From assembly GCF_000406165.1 (NCBI RefSeq), contig NZ_CM001977.1:288403-352402 (forward strand): a stretch of 64,000 nucleotides of DNA. The letters run 5' to 3'. The notes beneath the pieces are model-generated. The model had not been told where the DNA came from, ran no database searches, and saw nothing but the letters and a program-made list of their open reading frames with translations. The stretch is from Dickeya zeae NCPPB 2538 (lineage in GTDB: Bacteria; Pseudomonadota; Gammaproteobacteria; Enterobacterales; Enterobacteriaceae). A program made the position numbers and the translations under genes. Shown piece after piece: positions 34,101 to 42,275 of this stretch (position 1 is its first letter; each line of letters begins with the position of its first letter).

Positions 34101-34964
34101 CCCAGTATTCGCTTTGAAGACTTACCGGCACTGCAGTTCGAGTGCCGTGAATGCTGGCTGATGGGGCAGAATATCGGGCAGGTGAGAGGCGCATTGCAAC
34201 CAGAACCCAACAAGCTGGTGCTGACCAATGGGTTGGTTGATAACGGCAAAGCCAAATTAACGCTGGACGGCAGCTGGCAGGAAAGCGGCGAAGGCACCCG
34301 CACGGCGATAAAAGGGCAGTTGTCTGGCAACAGCCTGAGTGACAATGCTGACTGGCTGGGGCTGGCAACACCGTTGCGTGCCGGGGCGTTCAAGATCGAC
34401 TATGACCTGTACTGGCGCGGCTCGCCGTGGGCTCCGCATATCCCGAGCCTGAGCGGTATTTTGAAAACCGATATCGGCAAGGGTGAGATTGTTAACGTCG
34501 GTACCGGTCAGGCCGGGCAATTATTACGTCTGGTGAGTTTCGATGCACTGCTGCGTAAGCTACAGTTTGATTTCAGCGATACGTTCGGTAAAGGGTTTTA
34601 CTTCGATTCGGTTCGCAGCACGGCGTGGATAAAAGATGGCGTGCTACACACCGATAATCTGCTGGTGGACGGCCTCGAGGCGGATATCGCCATGAAGGGT
34701 GATGTTGACCTGGTGAAGCGTGATATTTCGATGGAGGCGGTGGTGGCGCCGGAAATTTCCGCTACCGTCGGTGTGGCCACGGCCTTTGCGGTGAACCCGG
34801 TTATCGGGGCGGCGGTGTTTGCCGCCAGTAAAGTGCTGGGGCCGCTGTGGAGTAAAATTTCCCTGATTCGTTACCACATTTCCGGTAGTGTGGATCAACC
34901 AAAGATTCAGGAAGTAGTGCGTGAACCGCAAAAAGCCAATGCCGCCGGTGCGGCAGGCCAGTAA
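31110..34964 (+). CDS. yhdP: AsmA-like envelope lipid-transport protein YhdP
   Basis: Large inner-membrane-anchored periplasmic protein of the AsmA/TamB group that helps carry phospholipid to the outer membrane. I choose the GTG at 31110 because AAGGAG lies at 31098-31103, six bases upstream, and E. coli YhdP begins similarly (MRRLPGI); the ATG at 31095 lies before that box. The 1284 residues have one N-terminal membrane helix (about 12-32), a long DUF3971 beta-rich groove region, and an AsmA-like C-terminal domain around GEIVNVGTGQAGQLLRLVSFD. A Cys pair (FECRECW) lies near residue 1010. It is downstream of rng in the same direction. Confidence 0.95.
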   Translation: MRRLPGIKRLPGIVAATGAVLVVLAALLVSGLRMVLPTLDTFRPQIVAWAQSATGLPMEVDSLSGSWETFGPTLDITNLRIHHPDAEWQSERISVALDVWQSLLHLKWKFRDLTFYHLQLDLKKPIDPERQRTRSWEPDQLGSLFLRQFDHFDLRNSRIRFLTPSGSQAELQIPQLTWLNGKNRHRAEGQISLSSFNGQHGVVQVRMDLRDEQGWLNNGVVYLQADNIDMKPWLGRWIRSNTGLESARFSLAAWLQVREGDIYGGDLLLNQGDASWRDGDTLHQLGVNGLALHVSRYQSGWQLDVPSLNLSTDGVAWPKGQLSALWQPEDTQLLGPDRSAELRIRGRHLALERLGPLLPLLSTTTPELKNRWQALQPQGQLTTLALDIPLQQPEQTRFQVSWQDVGWKNWQLLPGANHVSGDAVGSLARGRTKVSLTQSTLPYQDMFRAPLDIQQANATLDWRNDAQGWELWGQGLDVRSHSLWANGDFHYRHPAQGEPRLDILAGIRLGDAADAWRYYPEYFMGKNLVDYLTGAIKSGQVDNATLVFAGNPAQFPFEHQEGQFQVWVPLEKSRFEFQPGWPALDDLNITLNFLNNGLWMQAPQIKLGDADGHNINAIIPDYSKEKLLIDGDISGSGKEVSDYFDQTPMKDSIGSALTQIQIGGEVQGNLHLDIPLNGGQVKASGDVALNNNPLFIKPLDVSLQSVSGRFHYDNGNLASQTLQARWLDQPLTFNFSTQEQEKAFLVNVGLQGSWALSRLPGLPKPVVASLDGNTGWQGNVQVTLPRHGPASYDVAVHGDLKEVSSHLPSPLNKAGGTALGLQVNAKGDERGFSLGGTLGKKQSFNSQWLLKDSKVMLVRAAWQEGAKPPSLPDDSSLTLALPPLDGERWLALLPGVRNAASAQAGASRFQWPERVTLTTPELKVLGQQWHDLMFTSRTQNGGREITAAGREIDGRLLIPAAGQWRSDVRYLYYNPQWQGDDATNPAALAEKKSPLNDPSIRFEDLPALQFECRECWLMGQNIGQVRGALQPEPNKLVLTNGLVDNGKAKLTLDGSWQESGEGTRTAIKGQLSGNSLSDNADWLGLATPLRAGAFKIDYDLYWRGSPWAPHIPSLSGILKTDIGKGEIVNVGTGQAGQLLRLVSFDALLRKLQFDFSDTFGKGFYFDSVRSTAWIKDGVLHTDNLLVDGLEADIAMKGDVDLVKRDISMEAVVAPEISATVGVATAFAVNPVIGAAVFAASKVLGPLWSKISLIRYHISGSVDQPKIQEVVREPQKANAAGAAGQ

Positions 34965-35009
34965 CGGCGGTCTGGTTATCTGAGACATTGACAATAAGAG
35001 TGACATTCT

Positions 35010-36455
35010 ATGAGTCTGACATTTGTCAGTGAGCAATTACTCACGGCTAATAAACTGAGCCATCAGGATTTACAGTCCATTCTGGGTACGTTGAGTGAGC
35101 GGCGTCTTGATTACGCCGATCTGTATTTTCAGTCGAGTTACCACGAGTCCTGGGTGCTGGAAGACCGCATTATCAAGGACGGTTCTTATCATATCGACCA
35201 AGGGGTCGGGATCCGCGCTATCAGCGGGGAAAAGACCGGTTTTGCCTACGCTGACCAGATAACGCTCAATGCGTTGCAGCAAAGCGCGCAGGCGGCACGC
35301 AGCATTGTGCGTGAGCAGGGTAACGGCACGGTGAAAACGCTGGGTGAGGTGCCGCATCGTGGTCTGTACCCGCAAGCTAACCCACTGGATAGTCTGAGTC
35401 GTGAAGATAAGATTGCCCTGTTGCAACGCGTTGACGCCACCGCCCGAGCGGCCGATTCGCGCGTGCAGGAAGTCACCGCCAGTTTAACCGGCGTGTATGA
35501 ACTGGTATTGGTGGCCGCTACCGATGGCACGCTGGCGGCGGATGTCCGTCCGTTGGTACGCTTATCCGTCAGTGTGTTGGTGGAAGAGGATGGCCGTCGT
35601 GAACGTGGTTCGAGCGGCGGTGGTGCACGTACCGGTTACGATTATTTCTGGCAGCAGGCCGATGGTGAAGCACGGGCGGAAGCCTGGGCTAAAGAAGCGG
35701 TGCGTATGGCGCTGGTGAATTTGTCGGCGGTCGCGGCACCGGCCGGGTCAATGCCAGTGGTGCTGGGCGCAGGCTGGCCAGGCGTGTTGTTGCACGAAGC
35801 AGTCGGGCACGGTCTGGAAGGCGATTTTAACCGTCGCGGTACCTCGGTGTTCAGTGGTCAGGTCGGCAAGCTGGTGGCGTCCGAGCTATGTACGGTGGTG
35901 GATGACGGCACGCTGGAAGGGCGTCGCGGTTCACTGGCGATGGACGATGAAGGCGTTCCCGGCCAATACAATGTGCTGATCGAAAACGGCGTCCTCAAAG
36001 GCTACATGCAGGATAAGCTGAATGCCCGTCTGATGGGCGTCGCGCCGACCGGCAACGGCCGCCGCGAATCTTACGCGCATCTGCCGATGCCAAGGATGAC
36101 CAACACCTACATGCTGGCCGGTCAATCGACCCCCGAGGAGATTATCGCCAGCGTGGAATATGGCCTGTATGCGCCGAACTTTGGCGGTGGTCAGGTGGAT
36201 ATTACCTCCGGTAAATTTGTGTTCTCCACGTCTGAAGCGTATTTGATTGAGAAGGGACGCGTGACCACGCCGGTGAAAGGAGCGACGTTAATTGGCTCCG
36301 GTATTGAGGCCATGCAGCAGATCTCGATGGTCGGCAACGATCTGGCGCTGGACAGAGGCGTCGGGGTGTGCGGCAAAGAAGGGCAAAGCCTGCCGGTAGG
36401 CGTCGGTCAGCCAACGTTGAAGCTCGATAGCATTACGGTAGGCGGTACCGCCTGA
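35010..36455 (+). CDS. tldD: Metalloprotease TldD
   Basis: Zn-dependent peptidase that with PmbA (TldE) degrades small unstructured peptides and processes microcin B17 and CcdA. The 481 residues carry the metal-binding motif HEAVGH near residue 260. The start MSLTFVSEQLLTANKLS matches the family. Its partner gene pmbA is 7 kb away on the same strand. It follows yhdP by 45 bases, probably in one transcript. The stop at 36453-36455 is immediately followed by an unusual 15-bp tandem repeat. Confidence 0.98.
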   Translation: MSLTFVSEQLLTANKLSHQDLQSILGTLSERRLDYADLYFQSSYHESWVLEDRIIKDGSYHIDQGVGIRAISGEKTGFAYADQITLNALQQSAQAARSIVREQGNGTVKTLGEVPHRGLYPQANPLDSLSREDKIALLQRVDATARAADSRVQEVTASLTGVYELVLVAATDGTLAADVRPLVRLSVSVLVEEDGRRERGSSGGGARTGYDYFWQQADGEARAEAWAKEAVRMALVNLSAVAAPAGSMPVVLGAGWPGVLLHEAVGHGLEGDFNRRGTSVFSGQVGKLVASELCTVVDDGTLEGRRGSLAMDDEGVPGQYNVLIENGVLKGYMQDKLNARLMGVAPTGNGRRESYAHLPMPRMTNTYMLAGQSTPEEIIASVEYGLYAPNFGGGQVDITSGKFVFSTSEAYLIEKGRVTTPVKGATLIGSGIEAMQQISMVGNDLALDRGVGVCGKEGQSLPVGVGQPTLKLDSITVGGTA

Positions 36456-36463
36456 GTGAGGCG

Positions 36464-36523
36464 ATGCAACTAGACGTGATGCAACTAGAAGTTATGCAAC
36501 TAGAAGTTATGCAACTAATAGTA
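36464..36523 (+). repeat. Four tandem 15-bp repeats after tldD
   Basis: Four adjacent 15-base units at 36464, 36479, 36494 and 36509, all beginning ATGCAACTA. Units 2 and 3 are identical; unit 1 differs at two positions and unit 4 at the 3' end. They begin nine bases after the tldD stop. The unit length is a multiple of three, so copy-number change would keep frame. Confidence 0.95.
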
Positions 36524-36526
36524 TGA
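36464..36526 (+). CDS. Putative 20-codon ORF of a repeated pentapeptide (speculative)
   Basis: The four repeats form an open frame of 20 codons ending in TGA, reading four copies of a five-residue unit MQL(D/E)V with the last as MQLIV. A GAGG lies only two bases before the first ATG, closer than ideal, just after the tldD stop. A terminator follows within a few bases, so it would be on the tldD mRNA. It may be a chance reading of a DNA repeat; no homologue is known to me. Confidence 0.25.
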   Translation: MQLDVMQLEVMQLEVMQLIV

Positions 36527-36528
36527 AT

Positions 36529-36556
36529 GCAGGCCGCCTTTGCGCGGCCTGCGTTA
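36529..36556. terminator. Convergent terminator of tldD and aaeR
   Basis: A nine-base GC stem (36529-36537 with 36544-36552) with a six-base loop, followed by a U-rich run on the plus strand. It lies between the tldD/repeat region and the aaeR stop and can serve both. Confidence 0.75.
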
Positions 36557-37498
36557 TTTCTGCGGTAGCCCGGTTTGCGGGTGCTCCTGCCGGTATCCCT
36601 GATAAATCAGCGCCACCTTGTTGAAGTACTCAGTCAGGTAGTTGATGCACACCTGAACTTTCAGCGGCAGGTTGTCGCGGCGGGTATAAAGTGCGTACAC
36701 CGGGCGTGGATCGGAGTGGTAGCGCGAAAAGAGGATTTCTATCTCGCCACGTTTGATCTCTTCAAATACCCACATTAACGGTACATAAGCGATGCCAGCG
36801 CCGTTTTTCAGCCAGCGAATCAGCGTAACCGGGTCATTGGTGACGAAGCGCCCTTGCGGCGTCAGTCGGGTGGTGATGCCTTCCGGGGCGATCAGTTCGA
36901 ATTCGCTGTCCGGGCGAACGCTGTATTCGAGCCAGGAGGCGTTGCTTACATCACCGGGTTTTTCCGGCGTGGTATGTTGGGCCAGATAGCTTTTGGCGGC
37001 GCACACCACCATGGGCATCGAACCCAGGCGGGTGCTATACAGGCTGGAATCCTGCAACGCGCCGACGCGAATAACGATATCCAGCCCATCGGCAATCAGG
37101 TCTGGTGCTGGGATCCCACACACCAGATTAACTGATAATCCGGGGTACTCCTTTAGCATTTCTGTGGTCATCGTGGCCAGTACGTTTTGCGCCATGGTGG
37201 AGGAACTGCCGATGCGCAAGGTACCGATTGGCGTATTGTTGAACGCGTATAACTGCTCATGCACTTCATGGGCTTCGTGCAGCATACGTCGGCAGCCGTG
37301 GTAATAGATCCTGCCTGCTTCCGTCAGCCCGATGCTACGGGTGCTGCGGTTGAGCAGCTTCACCTGTAGTTCATCTTCCAGCCGGGTCACCGTCTGACTG
37401 ACGGCGGAGACGCTCATTGCCAGTTGGCGTGCGGCGGCGGTAAACGAGCCGAATTCCACCACGCTGGCGAACACTGACATACTCTTTAATCGTTCCAT
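36554..37498 (-). CDS. aaeR: LysR-type regulator AaeR
   Basis: Transcriptional regulator of the divergent aaeXAB efflux genes, which respond to aromatic carboxylic acids. The 314 residues have an N-terminal winged helix-turn-helix (MERLKSMSVFASVVEFGSFTAAARQLAMSVSAVSQTVTRLED) and a LysR substrate domain. Phrases such as NNTPIGTLRIGSSSTMAQNVLA match E. coli AaeR closely. Divergent placement next to aaeX supports the name. The gene is relevant to a plant-associated lifestyle, where phenolic acids are met. Confidence 0.96.
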   Translation of the reverse strand: MERLKSMSVFASVVEFGSFTAAARQLAMSVSAVSQTVTRLEDELQVKLLNRSTRSIGLTEAGRIYYHGCRRMLHEAHEVHEQLYAFNNTPIGTLRIGSSSTMAQNVLATMTTEMLKEYPGLSVNLVCGIPAPDLIADGLDIVIRVGALQDSSLYSTRLGSMPMVVCAAKSYLAQHTTPEKPGDVSNASWLEYSVRPDSEFELIAPEGITTRLTPQGRFVTNDPVTLIRWLKNGAGIAYVPLMWVFEEIKRGEIEILFSRYHSDPRPVYALYTRRDNLPLKVQVCINYLTEYFNKVALIYQGYRQEHPQTGLPQK

Positions 37499-37842
37499 TG
37501 TTAACCCTGGCTTAAAAGTGATTTAGATCACGCTGCGTAGATAACACAATAATAACGTTTCATAATATAGCTTGTCTGGCTACACCGCGTGGCCTTGATT
37601 ACCCGTCTTCACTGCTGTGGTTGTTTCAAAGGGTTAAAAACGCTGATGTAACATGGTAAGCGATACCCATTACACCAGAACCCACCATCGCGATTATTCA
37701 GTTAATGCTCTGTTTTCATTCGTCGGCAACCCTGTTGGCGGAAACGGACGTTCATCCTGTTTTCCCGGTCTTCCCGGTGTTTCAGGAGACGGGCGAGAGT
37801 GGCACGTGGTGAGGGGAAAATGGGGAATATAAGGAAAAGAGG
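37499..37842. other. aaeR-aaeX divergent control region
   Basis: These 344 bases hold no gene. They must contain both divergent promoters and the AaeR operators. The only clear motif is the CRP-like site near the aaeR start; no LysR box could be assigned uniquely. The aaeX ribosome binding site is the GAGG just before 37843. Confidence 0.6.
37517..37532. promoter_or_regulatory. CRP-like site upstream of aaeR
   Basis: AGTGA-TTTAGA-TCACG has the perfect GTGA-N6-TCAC core of a CRP site. It lies about 20-35 bases before the aaeR start codon, so it could repress aaeR or activate from the aaeX side. Confidence 0.55.
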
Positions 37843-38046
37843 ATGAATTCACTCCCGGTTATGGTGCTGTTTGGTTTGTCGTTTCCACCGGTATTTTTTG
37901 TACTGCTGGTGACGCTGGCGTTATTTTTTGTCTGCATTCGGCTGCTGCATCCCACGGGGATTTATGACCTGGTGTGGCACCCGGCCTTGTTTAATACCGC
38001 ACTGTTTATCTGCCTGTTCTATCTGCTGTTCCGTTTCGGTCTTTGA
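37843..38046 (+). CDS. aaeX: Small membrane protein AaeX
   Basis: A 67-residue DUF1656 protein with two membrane segments (about 4-25 and 45-62) and the phrase MVLFGLSFPPVFFVLLVTLALFFVCIRLL. It is the first gene of the aaeXAB operon, whose B and A products form a tripartite-like efflux pump for p-hydroxybenzoate and related acids. Its own role is unknown. A GAGG ribosome binding site precedes the ATG. Confidence 0.95.
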   Translation: MNSLPVMVLFGLSFPPVFFVLLVTLALFFVCIRLLHPTGIYDLVWHPALFNTALFICLFYLLFRFGL

Positions 38047-38053
38047 GGTTGTT

Positions 38054-39001
38054 GTGAAAACATCTGTTGTGAAAGTGATTTTCAAAAAATTCAGCCGCAT
38101 GGCAATAACACTGTTACTGGTGTTGTTGGCGGCGGTAGCACTGGTGCGCGTATGGTCGTTTTACACCGAATCCCCCTGGACGCGTGACGCTCGTTTTAGC
38201 GCCGATGTCGTCGCGATAGCCCCTGATGTCAGCGGCCTGTTGACCGAGGTAAAAGTGCAGGATAACCAGCCGGTGAAACAAGGCGATGTGTTGTTCGTCA
38301 TCGATCAACCACGTTACCAGCAGGCGCTGGAAGAGGCTCAGGCTGATGTGGGCTATTATCAGGCGCTGGTCGATGAGAAAAAACGAGAGTCGGCGCGCCG
38401 TTTACACCTCGGCGTGCAGGCGATGTCGCGCGAAGAAATAGAACAATCCGGCAATGCGTTGCAGACCACGCAGCACCAACTGGCGAAGGCACAGGCGGAG
38501 CTGGAACAGGCGAAGCTCGATCTGGCGCGCACAGTGGTGAGAGCCCCGTCGGATGGCTGGGTCACCAATTTACATGTGCATGCCGGTGAGTTCATTACCC
38601 GTGGTTCTACGGCGGTGGCGCTGGTGAAGAAAGACTCGTTCTATCTGCTGGCCTACATGGAAGAAACCAAGCTGGCGGGTGTACGTCCCGGTTATCGGGT
38701 GGAAATCACGCCGCTGGGCAGCAACCAGATTTTGTTCGGCTCGGTGGACAGCATCGCGGCGGGGGTCACCAACAGCAGCAGTTCCTCTGATATCAAAGGA
38801 CTGGCGACGGTGGACTCCAATCTGGAATGGGTGCGGCTGGCGCAACGGGTACCGGTAAAAATTCGCCTCGACCGGCAATGGGGCGACCTGTATCCGGCTG
38901 GAACCACCGCCACCGTGGTGGTGACCGGTGAGCATACCCGTAACACCACGCCGATGTCGCCGTTATTGCAACTGCTGCATCGCCTGCGTGAGTTCGGCTA
39001 A
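38054..39001 (+). CDS. aaeA: p-Hydroxybenzoic acid efflux membrane fusion protein AaeA
   Basis: Periplasmic adaptor of the AaeAB pump. The GTG at 38054 has a GAGG box five bases upstream, formed at the aaeX stop, giving 315 residues; a second GTG at 38069 gives 310 residues, the E. coli length, but has no box. One N-terminal membrane helix (about 15-35) is followed by the HlyD-type lipoyl domain (ARFSADVVAIAPDVSGLLTEVKVQDNQPVKQGDVLF), a helical hairpin and a beta-barrel with GEFITRGSTAVALVKKDSF. It lies between aaeX and aaeB, with 12 bases before aaeB. Confidence 0.95.
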   Translation: MKTSVVKVIFKKFSRMAITLLLVLLAAVALVRVWSFYTESPWTRDARFSADVVAIAPDVSGLLTEVKVQDNQPVKQGDVLFVIDQPRYQQALEEAQADVGYYQALVDEKKRESARRLHLGVQAMSREEIEQSGNALQTTQHQLAKAQAELEQAKLDLARTVVRAPSDGWVTNLHVHAGEFITRGSTAVALVKKDSFYLLAYMEETKLAGVRPGYRVEITPLGSNQILFGSVDSIAAGVTNSSSSSDIKGLATVDSNLEWVRLAQRVPVKIRLDRQWGDLYPAGTTATVVVTGEHTRNTTPMSPLLQLLHRLREFG

Positions 39002-39013
39002 GCGAGCCCCCTT

Positions 39014-40966
39014 ATGATCAACAGTCCCGCGTTTTTGCGTCTGCGGTTTGCGTTCAAACTCAGTACCGCCATCGTGTTGTCGCTGGTACTGGGCTTTCAC
39101 CTGCAACTGGAAACCCCGCGCTGGGCGGCCCTTACCGCCGCTATTGTGGCGGCGGGTCCGGCTTTTGTGGCTGGCGGAGATCCGTTTTCCGGCGCTATTC
39201 GTCACCGTGGCATGCTCAGGGTGATCGGTACGTTTATCGGCTGTATTGGGGCGTTGGTGATTATCATTGCCACGGTTCGGGCACCGGCGTTGATGCTGCT
39301 GCTGTGCTGCTTGTGGGCCGGTGTCTGTGTATGGATTTCGTCGCTGGTAAAAGTAGAGAACGCCTATGTGTTTGCGCTGGCAGGCTACACGACGCTGATT
39401 ATTATCGTGACCAGCCAGAGTGAGCCGTTGCGTATTTTGCAATTTGCGGTGGAACGGTGCAGCGAAATCGTGCTGGGTATCGTGTGTGCCATTCTGGCTG
39501 ACCTGCTGTTTTCGCCCCGTTCGATCAAGCAAGAGATCGACCGTGCGGTGGAGGAACTGTTGGTCGGGCAATATCACTTGCTGCAACGTTGCGTGAATGG
39601 CATATCGAAAGAGGAACTGGACGCCGTCTGGAACGGTCTGGTGCGTAAAACCCACGCCATCAATGGGATGCGTAGCGTACTGATGATGGAGTCGTCACGC
39701 TGGCAGGGTGCCAGTCGCCGGATAACCACGCTGTTGACCCAATCCTGGGTCATGATTACCCAGGCGTGCGAAACCCGCCTGACGCTGCAGGATCACCCAG
39801 ACGCCGTCAAAGGGGCGATCGCCGTGATGCTGGAACAACCGGCAGAGACCCCCGCCGACGTACAGCGGCGTTTACGGCAGTTGCGCCATCTGGCGGCGGC
39901 GCATAGCCGCAGTCTGCCGCCAACACTGGTGAGCTGGCTGGGGGCGGCGGCACGCTATCAATTGCTGGCGAAAGGCGTGAAAACTAACGTACGCATCAGC
40001 CAGAGTGAGGCGGCGTTACTGGAGGCTGATATCCCGGTCAAGGCCAGTTCGGCGGAAACCCACCATGCCATGATCAACGGTGTGCGTACGGCTGTCGCCA
40101 CAGGACTTGGATGCCTGTTCTGGTTGTGGACCGGCTGGACATCGGGCAGCGTTTGTATGGTGATGCTGGCGGTGGTGACCTCGCTGGCGATGCGCTTACC
40201 CAATCCATTGATGGCGGCGAAAGACTTTCTGATCGGTACGCTGGTGGCGCTGCCGCTGGGGGCGCTGATGTTTATGCTGGTGCTGCCGTCTACCCAGCAA
40301 AGTCTGCTGCTACTTTGTCTGAGCCTCGGCGGTGTCGCGTTTGTGATAGGCATTGAGGTACAGAAACGACGCCTGGGGTCGCTGGGGGCGTTGGCCAGTA
40401 CCATCAACATTCTGGTACTCAGCAACCCGATGAAATTCAATCTGTCTCAGTTTCTGGATAATGCGATTGGTCAGGTGATCGGCTGTATTCTGGCATTGAG
40501 CGTTATTTTGCTTATCCGTGACAATACCCGTGAACAAACGGGCCGTACACTGCTTAACCGGTTCGTGTTCGGCGCGGTCTCGGCGTTGTCGACCCGACCG
40601 GCACGGCGTCAGGAGAACCACCTGCCCGCGCTGTACCAGCACCTGTTTTTGTTGCTGAACCTGTTTCCCGGTGAAATCGGCAAATATCGCCTGGCGCTGT
40701 CGCTTATCATGATGCACCAGCGCTTGCGGACGTTAGTGTTGCCGGTCAGCCCTGCGCTGTCCGCTTTTCACCGCCAGATGCGAGCGACAGCTGAGCAGGT
40801 CATCGGCGCTACTCGCGATCGTAGCCTGCATTTTTCCCGATTACTGGCACAAATGGATGAGTACCAGCAACTGTTGCGTGACCATCAGGTATCGGATGAG
40901 GCGATTGATGCGGTCGGTCGGCTCACCGCGTTATTGCATCGCCATCAACATGCGCTCGGTGACTAA
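39014..40966 (+). CDS. aaeB: p-Hydroxybenzoic acid efflux pump subunit AaeB
   Basis: Inner-membrane transporter of the aromatic acid exporter family (FUSC-like) that expels p-hydroxybenzoate and other aromatic carboxylates. The 650 residues have two membrane blocks (about 15-170 and 355-500) separated and followed by cytoplasmic helical domains, as in E. coli AaeB (655). The opening MINSPAFLRLRFAFKLSTAIVLSLVLGFHLQLETPRWA is a family marker. It ends the aaeXAB operon, six bases from the convergent DUF1543 gene. Confidence 0.96.
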   Translation: MINSPAFLRLRFAFKLSTAIVLSLVLGFHLQLETPRWAALTAAIVAAGPAFVAGGDPFSGAIRHRGMLRVIGTFIGCIGALVIIIATVRAPALMLLLCCLWAGVCVWISSLVKVENAYVFALAGYTTLIIIVTSQSEPLRILQFAVERCSEIVLGIVCAILADLLFSPRSIKQEIDRAVEELLVGQYHLLQRCVNGISKEELDAVWNGLVRKTHAINGMRSVLMMESSRWQGASRRITTLLTQSWVMITQACETRLTLQDHPDAVKGAIAVMLEQPAETPADVQRRLRQLRHLAAAHSRSLPPTLVSWLGAAARYQLLAKGVKTNVRISQSEAALLEADIPVKASSAETHHAMINGVRTAVATGLGCLFWLWTGWTSGSVCMVMLAVVTSLAMRLPNPLMAAKDFLIGTLVALPLGALMFMLVLPSTQQSLLLLCLSLGGVAFVIGIEVQKRRLGSLGALASTINILVLSNPMKFNLSQFLDNAIGQVIGCILALSVILLIRDNTREQTGRTLLNRFVFGAVSALSTRPARRQENHLPALYQHLFLLLNLFPGEIGKYRLALSLIMMHQRLRTLVLPVSPALSAFHRQMRATAEQVIGATRDRSLHFSRLLAQMDEYQQLLRDHQVSDEAIDAVGRLTALLHRHQHALGD

Positions 40967-40972
40967 ACCGCA

Positions 40973-41473
40973 TTACAGCGGGTGGTAACCCTGCCACTGC
41001 GGCGGCAAAACCTGCCCGGTAGGGTTAGCGGTGAGGTGGATATACCAGCGGTCCAGCAGCGTGAGCGGCAGGCAGTCGTCCACATCGCGCAGGTCGTCCT
41101 TGTGCTGCTGAAACACGTCGGTCAGTAGCACCGCTTTGGCTCGTTGTTTAGCCTGTTCCGCGTTTGTTGCGACAAACAGCCCGAACTGATGCACCTCCGC
41201 CGGATTGTGCGGCAGATAGCCTCCCATGTTGATGAACCAGAGTTTTTCTCTACCCTGAAACGGCTGGCGGCTGAGCGTGATATCATAGCCGTCTGCCCAA
41301 TGGCAGGGGGTATAGCTATCGACGTGGATCTGGTTTTTATCGCCGAACCAGTTGGCTTTTAAGAGGGGAAACCCATCTTGTGGGTGTTCCACTGCGGCGA
41401 ACTGGATGTCATGCAATTCGATATTCGCACCCTGGGCGCGCCCGCCCACGTAATACATAAATAGCGTTGTCAT
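40973..41473 (-). CDS. DUF1543 domain-containing protein
   Basis: A 166-residue soluble protein with two similar halves. The phrases FMYYVGGRAQGANIELHDIQFA and GYLPHNPAEVHQFGLFVATNAEQAKQRAKAVLL match DUF1543 as I recall it. No catalytic motif is obvious and the function is unknown. It is a single gene, convergent with aaeB (six-base gap, no room for a separate terminator) and divergent from the LysE-family gene. Confidence 0.8.
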   Translation of the reverse strand: MTTLFMYYVGGRAQGANIELHDIQFAAVEHPQDGFPLLKANWFGDKNQIHVDSYTPCHWADGYDITLSRQPFQGREKLWFINMGGYLPHNPAEVHQFGLFVATNAEQAKQRAKAVLLTDVFQQHKDDLRDVDDCLPLTLLDRWYIHLTANPTGQVLPPQWQGYHPL

Positions 41474-41588
41474 GCGCCGTGGCTCCTCCAGGTTTGGGTC
41501 TGCTATTTTCGCTGTATTACTGATTGTGTAACAAAACGGTTGAATTAACCGCTTGTAAAATAAATTGATATCAACGGAAAACAGGATA

Positions 41589-42215
41589 ATGACACTGCAT
41601 CTTTGGCTGGTTTACCTCGGTGTGATCACCGTGTTGATTGCGGTTCCGGGGCCATCGGCCTTACTCAGTATGACGCATGGTTTGCGCTACGGGCAACGAC
41701 GTGCACTGGCGACTATATTGGGCGGCGCGACCGGTTCACTGTTGCTGATGACCGCGTCGGCACTGGGGTTAGGGGCGGTGCTGGCCGCATCGGCGACAGC
41801 GTTTCTGGTACTAAAAGTCGTGGGGGCGCTCTACCTGATTTGGCTCGGTATTTCCGCCTGGCGAACGCAGGAAAACACCCTGACGCCTTCCTCTGAGGTA
41901 GAAGAGAGTGCACCAGGGGCGCTGGGGTTGTATCGACGTGGTTTTATGGTGGGCGTCAGTAATCCCAAAGACATCCTGTTTTTTGCCGCATTGTTTCCCA
42001 ATTTTATCGACACGGGTGCGCCACAGGCGATGCAGTTTGCATTGCTGGCGTTGACCTGGGCGGTGCTGGATTGCAGCATCATGTTTACTTACGCCTGCAT
42101 GGGGAACCGTGTCTCCACGCTGTTTGCCCACCCACGACGCTTGCGGTTGTTTAACCGTGCAACCGGCACCCTGTTTATTTTTGCAGGCTCTGCGCTGGTG
42201 GCATCAACCAAATAA
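41589..42215 (+). CDS. LysE/RhtB family amino-acid exporter
   Basis: Inner-membrane efflux protein of 208 residues with six hydrophobic segments. The LysE family marks are present: VPGPSALLSMTHGLRYGQRRALATILGGATGS near residues 17-50 and GVSNPKDILFFAALFPNFI near 125. The ATG at 41589 follows an AGGA box; a longer frame to 41565 is weaker. Substrate is unknown; members export homoserine, threonine, leucine, lysine or other amino acids. No regulator is adjacent. Confidence 0.88.
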   Translation: MTLHLWLVYLGVITVLIAVPGPSALLSMTHGLRYGQRRALATILGGATGSLLLMTASALGLGAVLAASATAFLVLKVVGALYLIWLGISAWRTQENTLTPSSEVEESAPGALGLYRRGFMVGVSNPKDILFFAALFPNFIDTGAPQAMQFALLALTWAVLDCSIMFTYACMGNRVSTLFAHPRRLRLFNRATGTLFIFAGSALVASTK

Positions 42216-42230
42216 TTCCCCTACCCGGTG

Positions 42231-42262
42231 TCGGTGAGGCTGTTTGTTGGCAGTCTCACCGA
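42231..42262. terminator. Convergent hairpin between LysE-family gene and darP
   Basis: An eight-base perfect stem (42231-42238 with 42255-42262) between two convergent stop codons. The U tract is poor, so its strength as a terminator is uncertain. Confidence 0.5.
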
Positions 42263-42275
42263 GGCCGGTTTGAAA

